Below the pieces are notes generated by a model, which saw only the letters and a program-made list of their open reading frames with translations, was not told the origin of the DNA and searched no databases. DNA of 64,000 nt, from positions 73,449,021-73,513,020 of the forward strand of contig CM034300.1 in the NCBI GenBank assembly GCA_019925795.1. The letters run 5' to 3'. Both the position numbers and the translations under genes were made by a program. The DNA is from Dendrobium chrysotoxum. Lineage: Eukaryota > Streptophyta > Magnoliopsida > Asparagales > Orchidaceae. This document shows, one piece after another, positions 23,459-34,602 of the stretch (its first letter is position 1; every line of letters begins with the position of its first letter).

Positions 23459-23578
23459 GGTTTCATTTGGGATGACGTTCTTACTGCTTCTTAAAACAAC
23501 TTTCTGATACAACAAATAAAATTTTTATACTAAAAGGTTACTTTAAGAAGCAGTAAGAAAGTCGTCCCAAACGAAGGC
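23459..23578. mobile_element. Tourist-like MITE, copy 5
   Basis: 120 bp, ends GGTTTCATTTGGGATGACG / CGTCCCAAACGAAGGC, TTA on both sides (23456-23458, 23579-23581). Absent from the paralogous block at 27706-29740. Confidence 0.85.
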
Positions 23579-24029
23579 TTAAAGAAAGTATTCCAAAGTT
23601 CTAGGCTAGGGTATTTTAGTTATTAGAAAATTTTTGGGCATATGTCCTTAAGAAACGAAACATTGAATATATTATTCAATTTTGAGCATAATGTGTCAAA
23701 TAAACTCAAATTTCCCATATCTTTATATCATGTTTAGACTTTTAAATTCAAGAAAGGGCTATTTGATTGTTCAAAGTTAAAATTCATAATTTAAAATAAA
23801 ATTTTTTTAAAAATCATTTAATATTTACTATTCACATTTATTAAAAACTAATGTGAAAATTTTATTAAAATTTTTCTTTTAGAATTATTAAGAAATAGAC
23901 CAACAAAACATGTATTTTTTTAATGAAGCTAGTCACTCATTTACAAGGCGATTATAATTTTGTTTTGAGAAAAAAATCAATGTCATTATAAGTTGCCCGT
24001 TTAATGGGAGACTTTCATGTCATTTCATC

Positions 24030-24640
24030 AATCAGTTGCCTGTTAAGCGGGAGACTAAGTCTACTTTAAATTTTAATATCAACATATTTTATTAATTTTT
24101 TTTATTATTATATATTATTTTATAATTTCACCTTGAAAATTGTTGTCATGAATAACAGTTTCATTGAAAGCTACTCAAAGCTGAATTTTTTTTTCTTGTT
24201 GGGGTGGGGAGAACAAGTCAAAGATCATTTCCTCTTTTTTCGTATGAATATCTTGGTGCATTTTAATGTTTAGTAATCATTAAGTAGAACTCTAGAATTC
24301 TTTCAATATTTAAGCTCTTTTTAATTTGAAATTATTTTTATAAATGAGAGGTTTATTTATGTTTTTTTTTTAAGTAATACATTTTATATCATACATAATT
24401 AATTTATGAATTTAAAATTAAATGATATAAACTACTTAAACAGTGAAAAATAAATATCAACCAAATAAAATCTCAAAAGAATTCCTCCATCTGTTAATCA
24501 AATTCCAAAATGAAGTGAGTCAGCTTGAAAACTATGCTCAGCCTGAAAGCTTTGCCTAAGGAATTCTTTCCACGCCAAGAGAATTAGTTGTCCCATCAAT
24601 CAATTAGTCTGCTAATTATCTCTGAAGATGTTTAACAATT
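24030..24640. other. AT-rich intergenic DNA
   Basis: Runs of A and T, no coding signal. Around 24515-24575 a motif (CAGCTTGAAAACTATGCTCAGCC) loosely resembles the 5' flank of TPS copy A at 6020-6060; too weak to call. Confidence 0.3.
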
Positions 24641-24646
24641 AAGATA

Positions 24647-25640
24647 AAGGATTTTTACATACATAACACTTTAAGCTATTGTAAGTACATATTCAACACC
24701 TAAATTTTTGTATTTACTTATATACCATCTAAAACCCCCTTTTCATCTATTCTACCACTCCGTTACAACCCCCGTAAAAAAATCCCGCTTTTCATTTGCG
24801 TGGTTTGCGAGAGTAGCCTCCTCAACTGCTTCTGCTTCTGCTCTCTCAGCTGCAAGGTCCTACCTTTTACCCTTTTCACTTCTTGTTCGAATCAATCTCA
24901 ATTGCTCCTCTGATTCTTCCAAAATTTACAGATTGTTGGAACGTCAAATGAAACCGGAGTCAGGAAATAGGGGAACAAGAATAGAAAGACGGCGGGATCT
25001 CAGCACTCCTGCCATAGTATCTTTATCTGTTACCAAGGGAATTTCTATTGTTCATCTTCTTGCTTCTCTGCTCTATTTTCCTTTCTTATCTTTACATATT
25101 ACAGAAGTTATTAGATCTATGTTGGGTGAAGTTAGGGTGGTGTTTGGTGAGGAAAATCTATGTCTTCTTCACGGAATGAGCTGGAGCAGCAACCACCTCC
25201 ACGTCGGCTGCTGCGTACTCAGACGATGGTAATCCTTGGAGAGTCAATCTTTGACAGCATGGACGTGTCATCGTCCCTTGTTGAGATCCTCCCATTCTTT
25301 GTGTGCCGTCGCCTCTTGTCAAGATCGCTTCCACTCTTTGTGTGGCTAACGAAGTCGAGGCCACGTATCCTAGGGTTGCGTATCTCTGTAAGTTAAATTA
25401 TGTATATGTCGGGGAAGACAGTCCCTCGCTCGAACAAATAGAAAACAGTCGCGCGCAAAAGCGGTTCAAACAAGGATTTTTGAAGGGGTTTAGCCGGAGT
25501 GTTAGAATAAACGAAAAGGAGGGTTTTAGGTGGTTTTTAGAAGGTCGGTTTAGATTAAAGATTTGAGGTGGTTCGGTGATGTTGGATTTTTTTTAATAAC
25601 TGTACTAAATATTGATATTTATATGTATAAGGTAAACCTA
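24647..25640. mobile_element. Pack-MULE-like segment with GC-richer interior
   Basis: The left end (24647-24765, GGATTTTTACATACATAACACTTTAAGC) matches the terminal sequence of the MULE relic at 45790-45885 in inverse orientation. Behind it, 24790-25570 is clearly richer in G and C and open for 174 codons (24708-25232) with basic and Ser/Ala-rich stretches I do not recognise. The right end around 25510-25560 (AGGGTTTTAGGTGG) only weakly mirrors the left. A captured host fragment is plausible but unproven. Confidence 0.4.
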
Positions 25641-25689
25641 AAATTTATTAGTTTATCTTAATAAATATATTTTAAAGAAAATTCTAAGC

Positions 25690-25960
25690 ATTTAGCGGCA
25701 GTTTAAACCACTACTATTTTGGAGATATAGTGGTCGTTTAAACTGCTGCTATTGGAGATATAGTGGTCGTTTAAACTGCTGCTATTTTGGACCTATAACA
25801 ACAGTTTAAACCATTGCTACGGCTCCAGAATAACGATGGTTTAAACCACGGCTAAAAAAATATTTAAATATCTACCCCGCTGTTTGCAAAACCGCTGCTA
25901 AAACCCCTTGCAACGAATACTAATTACAGTGGTCATACAATGATTTTGGAACAGTTGCAA
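25690..25960. repeat. CACTA-like subterminal repeats
   Basis: Several copies of GTTTAAACTGCTGCTAT in alternating orientation (GGTCGTTTAAACTGC, AACAGTTTAAACC, GATGGTTTAAACCACGGC). Dense short subterminal repeats of the type AGCGG..GTTTAAACCGC are typical of plant CACTA elements. No CACTA terminus was found, so the class is an inference. Confidence 0.45.
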
Positions 25961-26094
25961 TATTTTTTTGACTGCCAAAACTACTGCAAAAGCCCTTCTA
26001 GAGTGCTGCAAAAGTCTTTTTTTTTTGTAAAGTCTTCCAACTCTAACCATATAAGCTGATCTATACAATGAATATTAGCTACAGTGTGCCAAGG

Positions 26095-26350
26095 TCTTCC
26101 CCTGAGGAAGAGCATCATTTGTAATCAACGATAAATACTAGGGTGGAATCATTTCAATTGGACGAGACTCTATGGTTTTTTCATTTTTTTGAAGGTTTTT
26201 CGTGAAAAAAATCTAGTGTCTCTTATAACTCTTGCATCCATATATATCTCTTATCTGTGTTTGTGTTAGATCTTTGTACAAAACTAAGAAGTTAAACTCT
26301 ATATCTCTCTAAAGCTGTGAATGTTCCGACACACGACGAGTAGACTTCTG
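26095..26350 (+). repeat. Dispersed LTR-like family B copy
   Basis: Ordered blocks GGTGGAATCATTTCAATTGG, GTGTCTCTTATAACTCTTGC, TTGTACAAAACTAAG and TTCCGACACACGACGAG. It is the best-preserved family B copy here; inverted, it matches 62290-62510 and 18461-18625. Confidence 0.6.
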
Positions 26351-26537
26351 TAACATTAAACATAATAATGTATTATTTTTAACTATGGTAAACATGATTT
26401 TTTTTTACTTTTCGGATTTCTTACGTAGAACTCTGATGTGTCGTACATTCTTCTTTTTTATATAAATATATTGGATATTGTTATAAAGTTATGACGTAAA
26501 ACTTTATTTCCATTGTAGCATATTTCCTAGCATGTAA

Positions 26538-26570
<33 letters not shown>
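26538..26570. repeat. (TTA)n microsatellite
   Basis: Eleven ATT/TTA units. Confidence 0.95.
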
Positions 26571-26572
<2 letters not shown>

Positions 26573-26989
26573 TAATTAAATTTAGATAAATTACAACTTT
26601 CACGAATTTTTTATATTGCACTCAAATTTTATTTATTTATGCAGCAAATATCGAACTATTACTATTTGCAAAAGCACAACACAAAATTTAAAGACTAAAA
26701 TAAAATATAATATTATAATTTCAAGTTTAAAGACTAAAATAACATTGATTAATCCACGTTTTAAATTTTCATTAAACTCTATAATTTTATTTTCGTGTAT
26801 GCAAATACTTGAATTATTAGTTTATTTTTTTCGTTGATAGAAATATAAGTAACCAATAAAGATTTGAATGATATATAAAAAAATTTCTAAATATATATAA
26901 ATTATTTTATAAATATTTCACCTAGAATTGTGAAAATGGTTCATTATGATTTATTTATGAAATTCATGAAATATGCTTATATGACATTT

Positions 26990-27600
26990 GATATATCCTC
27001 AAAAATTATTTTGATCGGGCAAAATCTCGAGGCATAATCAAGTTGGAAACTTTCGAAATTAAATTGGGGACCATATGAACTCCGATTTCAGCAAACTTAT
27101 ATTCGAACTGAACTTCTCAAAAAGATGAACCCAACGACACCAAATTCGACTCAATCCAAGCCCAATTGGGTCCAAATCGAAGATCCGAAGCTCATTTAGA
27201 ATGTTCAAACCATAAATTGGATGACCAAACGGCTTCCAAACATGGCATGCTTATAGGCAAATCGAGCGGCTCGACGAGATGAATCCAAAGCGCCCAAGAT
27301 CGCCAAATTTTAATATCATTATGACATTTAAATGTGCAGTAAACGGTTTATGATCAAGGGGATTAACATTGGCCGTTCATTCAAACCACTCCCAGCTTAC
27401 CCTTGATTTTTTTCCTATTTACTGGTCATGCCAATCTCAAAAAATTATAAATAGACACCTCATTCCTCATGAAAAAGAAGAAGGAGGGAGCAAAGGAAGG
27501 GAGGCAAGGAAGAGAAGGAAGAAAAGAAAGAGAGAGAAGCTAGAGATCTCTTGCCACCAGACTCCTCCTTGACCACCGTTGCCTAACTATGACCTTTCAT
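26990..27600 (+). repeat. LTR-like family A copy
   Basis: Inverted copy of 19740-19250. Shared runs include CAAGTTGGAAACTTTCG, AACCCAACGACACCAAATTC, GACCAAACGGCTTCCAAAC and GGCATGCTTATAGGC. A TATA box (ATTATAAATAG) lies at about 27447, followed by a purine-rich leader and a single minisatellite-like unit (CCACCGTTGCCTAACTATGACC). It is cut at about 27640. Confidence 0.6.
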
Positions 27601-27705
27601 CAACCAGTTATTTAGGAGATGAAGCGAGTGAGCCAAAGGCTCCTTGCTTCTTTAATTATTTTGCTAGATTGATGCCTTAAATACCTAAGAGGATGCTTGA
27701 GGAAG

Positions 27706-29740
27706 TGTAACGGGATACAGTCCATTACTACTGCGACCATGGAGTAGAAGTGAAATGTTCTTCAAATCCTTGATTTGAAAGCCACGAGAATTAAATAAAA
27801 CATAATAGTTAGATGTGAGAGGTTATGAGCTAGATTAGGAACATGAGGTAAAGGTATTTTTATATATATAAAAGTTAAAACTCATTGGAGTAGCTTGCAT
27901 GAGAATGTAGGAAGAATACCTAGACTAGTGGCAGCTCTAGGCAATGTTTGACAATTTCCAACAGTAAATTGTTGATGTCCTTGAAATAGTTGAACTAATT
28001 GGTAGTTGAGAAAAATCAGACTTATAGTGGGTCAATGGTGGTCATGAGATCAAACTATGGTGATGGTGGTCATAGGTCTATAATTAAGTAATGGCAGTTA
28101 ATAAACCTTAGTCGGGTGATGGTAGTCCAAGGACTATAGTGGAGTGATAGTTATCGGGGGATCATAGTTGGGCCATGGCGATTGGGGGAGTGAAGTTGGG
28201 AGATGATGGTTGGAGGATCATATTTGGGCAATGATGATTGCAGGACAATACTGGGCGACGATGATCAAAGGACTTTAACAAGGCAAAAGTGGTCATATGG
28301 ACATAGCCACGCAATGATGATCAAATGACTATAGTTGGGGGATGATAGGAGGATCCAAGTGGAACGGTTGTAATTGGAGGATTGTAGTTGGCGACAATTG
28401 TTATAAGATCATAGTTGGGCAGAAGTGGTCATAGTAATGTAATTGAGCGATCGTAGTTTGAGGAACGCAGTCAAAGCACATTGCTTGATAGAAAATAGTT
28501 AGACAATAGTGGTGAGGTTTTTAATTGGATCTTCATTGCCTAATTATGATCCACCAACCACCATCACCCAACTATGACCTTGTGACTCCAGTTGCTTGAT
28601 TGTGGTCTCTCGATTAATGTCATTTGACCATGGTCCACTGATTATATAGTCTTCCAATAGTTGTTGCCCAACTGTGATCCACCAGCCATCATTGCCTAAT
28701 TATAGTCCTCTAAACTCCAACACCCATATATGGTTTCCCGAATACCTTCACTTGACTACAGTTGATCGAATCAACATCATTAATTCTCCAGCCACCATCG
28801 CTTGATTATCGTCCTCTTATCACTCTTATCGCTCGATTATCATCCTCTTATCACTCTTATCGCTATCACCTGACTATAGTCCTTCAATAACCACTATCAG
28901 ATTAAGGTTTTGAAACAATTTTATCCCAACTATGGTCCTTAGAACATTGTTGCCCAAGCACGATCTTTTGACCATTTCCTAATTAAGGTCCAATGACCAT
29001 CATCGACCAATTATGTTCTTCCAATCACTGCTGTCAGATTATTAGTTTGCAACACCATAACTTATTGAGAATGGTGGGAAAACAATCATCTGACTATGCT
29101 CCTATAACCATCACCTTCCAACTGCGGTCCTTTGACCGCTATCTTACGACTATGGTCTTTCAACCATTATCACCAGACTACGTCCTCAAACCATCATCCC
29201 CCAAGTATGACCCTTGGACCACCATCACCCTACTACAGTCCCCCGATTATTGTCGTCAAATCCTCCCACCCTTCGTTGTCAGTTAGAAACCACTAAACAA
29301 TGAAACTTGGCTAGACCAGCATCTGTTAACTTCATCATTTGTTATTCCAATATTTATATATCATTTAAATGTAATAAAAATGTCACACGCCGATTTTTTT
29401 AGTCTATATTAACTAAAATTGGGTCAAGATATCCTCATCCATTTTCTTTCTTTATATATCTATGCCTAAGCCCAAATTTTTTTTGGAAGTTGAATATCAT
29501 TGTTTAGATTACATATAAATCTCTATTAATGAAGAAAAGATAAGCTAGTCTAGATGGAGTACTGAAGTGTGTGCTTATATAATTGTTGAAATAGTTGGGA
29601 AAACTATTTGATCATGTCTTGTTCAAATCATGATCTAATAACATTTTGAATATTCAGATCTGGATTGAAATTTTTTATTTTTTTTGAATAACAATGATTA
29701 ATGTTTAATGGGAGACTTTCATGCCATTTCATCAACACTT
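27706..29740. repeat. Composite duplicated block, copy 2
   Basis: Same order as 21437-24030: TGTAACGGGATACAGTCC, a copia fragment (27706-28000, minus), an inverted minisatellite, then ATAATTGTTGAAATAGTTGG and AATGGGAGACTTTCATG. Divergence from copy 1 is moderate. Confidence 0.65.
28024..29290. repeat. Inverted 28-bp minisatellite (giant foldback), copy 2
   Basis: G-rich arm 28024-28530, C-rich arm 28540-29290. Four consecutive units near 28136-28247 are each 28 bp, with G-rich starts. The C-rich arm has a small local duplication (TCCTCTTATCACTCTTATCG, twice near 28810-28862). Confidence 0.8.
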
Positions 29741-30286
29741 GATTTTTTAAGATAATTATGTAGGAAATGATTAATTAATTTAATAAGTAAACAAATATTT
29801 ATTTTTGAACTCTTATTAAGATAATTAAAAGATTAATTAAGCTTAAAAGATGATAATTAAATATTATTAATTTTATTTAATCTAAATAACTTGAATTAAT
29901 ATAAAAAATAATTTAGTAATCATTCAATGTATTTACTTATTAATTAAATAATTCAACTAATTCAAGAATAATTATATTTAGGTTAGTATTATTAAAATCT
30001 ATTACTATTTTGTGAGCATTGCATTAAAGAATAAAGAATTGCATCAAAGAATAAATTAAAATGTTAATCATCTTAATGATTTCTATAATCATATTTTCCT
30101 AAATAATTAACTACTAATTATTCTATTAAATAATTTTTTTCTTAAATGTTTGATTAATTATGATTAAATAGTATTTTTTTCTGCATAACTTTTTTCAGCC
30201 ACATATATAATCGTTTTTAATAATTCATATTTATTAAATTATTTACAAAATTTTCTATAACATAAAGAAAATTTAATAATGACTTA
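29740..30286. other. Extremely AT-rich spacer
   Basis: Poly-TTAATT-type composition; no gene, RNA or clear element ends. Confidence 0.4.
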
Positions 30287-30407
30287 GGCTTCATTTAGGA
30301 CGGCTTTCTTACTGCTTCATTATGCAATTTTTTAGTACAAAAATTAATATTTTTATACTAAAAAGCTACTTTAAGCAGCAATAAAAAAAAGTCATCCTAA
30401 TGAAGCC
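30287..30407. mobile_element. Tourist-like MITE, copy 6
   Basis: 121 bp, ends GGCTTCATTTAGGACGGC / GTCATCCTAATGAAGCC, TTA at 30284-30286 and 30408-30410. Confidence 0.85.
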
Positions 30408-31019
30408 TTAAGAGTCGACGCATATTATTGAAGAAGTCATTAAAAACGTTTCTCCTCAATAATTTATAGCTTCCCAAACGTCTCTTGATGGATGTATGCA
30501 TTTCAGCAAATGCATTACATTTGGCATGCATGTCTTTAAGGTTTTAGCTATTTAACACGTGCGAGTATCCTTTCAGGCCCCATCTCCCCATATTTAGTAA
30601 ATAATAGAATCCTTTCTCCTTACCAATAAAATTCCTTCCTAGTAAATATCAGAATTGCCCTTAGACAACTTCTTACACATATAACAAATAAAAAAAGTCC
30701 TTGTCGTCGCCAGCAAAAATTCTTTTCATGCTATTCAAATATTTCAAACACAAATATAATGTATTTTACACTATTGAAGTGATTACAATGTTATTTTATA
30801 ATTCTATAAAAAATGCTCTAACGACTGTCAAAATAATTTCCCACCAGTGTTCTACTGTTTGCCAAAAACTATAGTTTTTAGAATTCTACCACATTATCAG
30901 AGATTATGTAAAACAACATTATGAAGCTTTAACTGATTTAAATCAAATTGTAGATAACTGTTAGTTTGTGTGGAATTTGATTGTGTCGATCAATTAGATT
31001 GTTCATTTTCCTTGAACCT

Positions 31020-31640
31020 CAAGTCATTTCTCATGCTCGCTGAGGGGTGCGGCTGGTTCTCCCCCTACTTGGGTTTACGTGCTTTGCCCTTGAAATTTTT
31101 TTGTCTAACGCCCCAACACTGTGTACTCGAGTACCCTCGGCGTTGTGTACCCGAATGCCCCGGTGCTGTTAAGTTTGCTGGGAGAAATGACTGAGAGAAG
31201 AGTGCCAAATCACTCTACATTCAGCGCCGTAATGCTGTGGGTTTGAGCGCCGAAGCATCATCAGACGAATCGGGATCAAAGGTTTGAGCATCGCAATGCT
31301 CCAAATTGGCACCGCAATATTTCGAGGCAGACTAAATAAGTACATAGAGGCTTTTCACTTTTATTTTTGTGTATGAGAATGGTGTAAGAGAGAAGATAAG
31401 CAAGGGGAGAGAGAGAAGAGAGATATGTACTTATTTCTCCCAATTTTCACAATGGATTTCTTGAAGTGGTGTAGCTTTGTAGTTTTTTCCCGATTTTGAA
31501 TTTTTCCATGTTAAATCCTATTGTCCTATACTTTCTGCTAATTTTTAGTTTCTTGTTTGTTTAGTTGTGTGGTTTACTTTGCAACCCCAATAATAACTTT
31601 ACCAAGTCTCTTTCCATCAGTTGGTTCCACACGTGAGCTA
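31020..31640 (+). repeat. LTR-like remnant with GCGCC/GCAATGCT words
   Basis: Repeated short words (GCGCCGTAATGCTG, GAGCGCCGAAGC, GCACCGCAATATT), then GACTAAATAAGTACATAGAGG, a GAGAGA tract and pyrimidine-rich sequence. This order resembles a plant LTR U3-R-U5 but there is no partner in the window. A 74-codon frame at 30970-31194 shows no domain. Confidence 0.4.
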
Positions 31641-32962
31641 GCAAGCACATAAAAAACTCTGATGTTGTAGCCTTTATATATATCTATCTGTACCGTGCTC
31701 TATATTTGGTGACTGCCTTTACCTTTCTCAGTATTATTTTTCTCCTCGTAGAACTCCTATGTGTATATGGTTTATACTTAGTACCTGAAGCAAACGCATG
31801 CAAAATGCTTTTCGCATTCAGGAAATGACAATTCAAAGGCAACTCAAATAGAAATTGCTCTTTCTTAAAGCAAATAAACAAAATATAGAGTCCCTTTCTA
31901 ACAAGCAACTGTGTTATAAATTATGAGACAGCTTCATTAGGCCTTAAAAAAATCCCGCTTTCATTTGAATTACTTCTGGATTTCCCCCTATGTATTTATT
32001 AATAAGAAGAATGAACTGTCTCCCCACTTTTTCATCCCCACTTTTTCATATCTCCATCTTTCTGCTGATTTTGTGCATAATTATTACTTCTTCTTGCCAT
32101 TAAAAATACAGCACAATGCTCAATCTTTCTCATCAATTCCATACCTTCACCTTCGCCATAAGTGTTACTCTGTTGCTTCGAACTCTTCTACTTTCCTTCG
32201 AAGAACAACAAATTATCAGTCGAGCTCATGGGATGACAGTCAAATACAGTCTCTGAATACCACTACTTTCACTGTAATAAATATTAATGTTGTTTAGATC
32301 ACTTTTTGTCTTGTTTTTTTTTAGCTCATTGGATTATATTTATTATATATCAAATGTTTCTACATAGGGAGATGTGCATGAAAAGAGAAGAGAGAAGCTA
32401 AAGGAGGATGTGAAGCATCTCATTAAGGAGAAGAGTTTTGCTGATCAGCTGAAGCTTTTTGACTCATTGCAAAAGCTTGGAGTCGCTTATCATTTTGAAG
32501 AGGAAATCAAATATTTGTTAAATTTGATGAAAGTTTCAGAAGAGAAGTTAAGAATGGAATTTACTGAGGACGTTCATGTCATGGCCTTGTATTTTAGGCT
32601 TTCAAGAGAGCATGGCTTTGAGGTCTCCAAAGGTAATCAATTAGCTATTTGGTTTGATGAAAAAGAAATATTAAATTTTTTTTGAAAATAGAGCATTTTA
32701 AATTTTGTGTTCCATTTGCTGAAAAAAGAATACAATGTAAAATTGCAATTATTTTTTTAATCCTTAGTTCATTTTTTATGTATTGTAAACTCGCCTATTT
32801 TTTATCAAAATTTTTTTTAACCATTAGCAAATTGCGTTGACATTGCCTGCCGCCACCTACCATTAATTGTTGGTCGTCGCAGCCATCGCTGCCATTGTCA
32901 TCATCCCTGCTCGCTAAATGCCACCAACATCTGCCTATGGCCCCCTTCGCTATGGCTATTGC

Positions 32963-33168
32963 TAGGGGTGTAAGTGAGCCAAGATTGCTCATGAGCTGGC
33001 TCGAACTGTACTCATTAAAGAGCTCACAAGTTGAGCTTATCAAGTTACTAGCCTAATAATTTTTGAGTGAGCTGAGCTCGAACTCAGTAAATGAGTTCAA
33101 GCTCAATAAGAATTAAACGAGCTTAGCTTGATTAGGCTCACACTTGACTCAACTTGTTTACACCCCTA
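32963..33168. mobile_element. hAT-like MITE in TPS copy B intron 2
   Basis: 206 bp with ends TAGGGGTGTAA / TTACACCCCTA and subterminal GAGCTC / GAACTC words. The ends resemble those of the 679-bp hAT element at 20569. A clear 8-bp target duplication is not seen. Confidence 0.55.
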
Positions 33169-34404
33169 ACCGCCAGTGCCAACTGCTGGTGCAAATGATC
33201 GCTACAAACTACCACCATCATTTAATTTTATATTGCATCCATTTTACATTAAATCAAATTTAAAAAAAAAATCTCTTACATTCTTTTTGCACTCATCCTA
33301 CATATTTATAATATCATGTGATAACTCACTCATACTTTTATGTTTTCATGTAATCATTTAGTCCAATCGGCCCTCCTACACATTATACGTTTGGGATTTT
33401 TTTTTTACTTTTTTACTTTTACAGATGATAGTGATATATGGCTCAAATATATATAAACTATAAAAAAATATGCCCTAATTTGATCAATATATGGTTTAAT
33501 TTTTCTGTAAATAATTTGCATTTAATTAATTTTCTTCAAAATACTAACAAATTAATTATGCATAAAATTTGTACTTCCATATAGATTTATTGGTTAAAAG
33601 CTACAGAGATGAGAAGGGGTGCTTCAAGCCTTGTGTTTTTCATGATATCAAAGGACCTTTAAGCCTCTATGAAGCTTCATTTCTTTCTATGGATGGAGAA
33701 GATGAAATAGATGAAGCAAAGGAATTTGCTGTGAAACATCTAAATGATTGTATGAGATCAAATTCTTCAACAAATCGAGTGCTTGCAAAACACATATCCC
33801 TAGCCTTGGAGCTTCCTTTGCATCATAGAATTCAGAAGCTTTAGGCTCCAATGTTCATCGAGCATGCTCGCAACATGAAAGAGCTTGATGTGGACCCAAT
33901 CTTGCTTGAATTTGCTCAATTGGACTTCAACATGACCCAAAGCATCTACAACACAGAGCTCAAGGAAATTACAAGGTACATATTGTTAGATATCATAAAA
34001 AATTATTTTTTTTTTATTTGACTAAATGAGGATTAATAATTCACAAGCATATATTTATATACTGTTATAATGTTTTAGGTGGTGGACAAAAATAAGTAAT
34101 CTAGCTGGTGGTGAGTTAAGTTTTGCAAGGGAATGGCCTGTGGAGAGCTACTTCTTAGCAGTAGCTGTGACTATGGAACCTCGTTTCTCAACATGCAGAA
34201 AATAATTTGCTAAAGCGATATGCTTCATAAATGTAGTAGATGATATCTATGACATCTACGGTTCATTGGACGAGCTATAGCTCTTTACTGATGCTGTTGA
34301 GAGGTAAATAAAAAAAAAAATCTAAATTGCAAGCAATTTTGCTATGTTCATTGTTTACTAAATAATCTATGTTTTATTTAATTTATTGATCCACTTATTT
34401 ATGT

Positions 34405-34602
34405 CATAAGTGCCACAACAACAATAACAACAACAATCGTTTATTTTACACTACATAATCATTTTTCTTCATTATGTTCTATTAAGAGTCAAATTCTCAT
34501 TTAAATCTAATAAAAATTATTTTTAATACTTTCAAATCAAGTCATGACATGAATCCTTGTTTGCCATACTTGTAAAAAAAAACCAGAATGAGCTCTTGTG
34601 AC
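34405..34602 (-). mobile_element. SINE-like insertion in TPS copy B intron 4
   Basis: Copy B intron 4 is 419 bp against 97 bp in copy A. The extra DNA starts with an ACAACAACAATAACAACAAC tail (the 3' end, read on -) followed by a body ATTATGTTCTATTAAGAGTC. Flanks TGTCATAAGTG and TGACATAATGT look like an imperfect target duplication. The tail type fits plant tRNA-derived SINEs, but box A and box B promoter motifs were not verified. Confidence 0.4.

Larger units (their letters stand above)
21437..24030. repeat. Composite duplicated block, copy 1
   Basis: Begins TGTAACGGGATACA and ends near AATGGGAGACTTTCATG. It holds a copia fragment (21437-21800), an inverted minisatellite (21826-22920), AT-rich DNA and Tourist MITE 5. 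The same series recurs at 27706-29740 without the ~680-bp segment that includes the MITE. Its nature (segmental copy of a mobile unit or local duplication) is unresolved. Confidence 0.65.

Noticed and set aside
26616..26837. 73-codon Lys/Ile-rich frame
   Set aside because: AT-rich chance frame without domain or splice context.
21826..29290. CRISPR-like repeat-spacer array
   Set aside because: Units are contiguous and degenerate with no constant repeat and unique spacer. The genome is clearly eukaryotic.
30970..31194. 74-codon frame with Cys and Pro
   Set aside because: Lies in an LTR-like region and I see no motif. No support as a gene.
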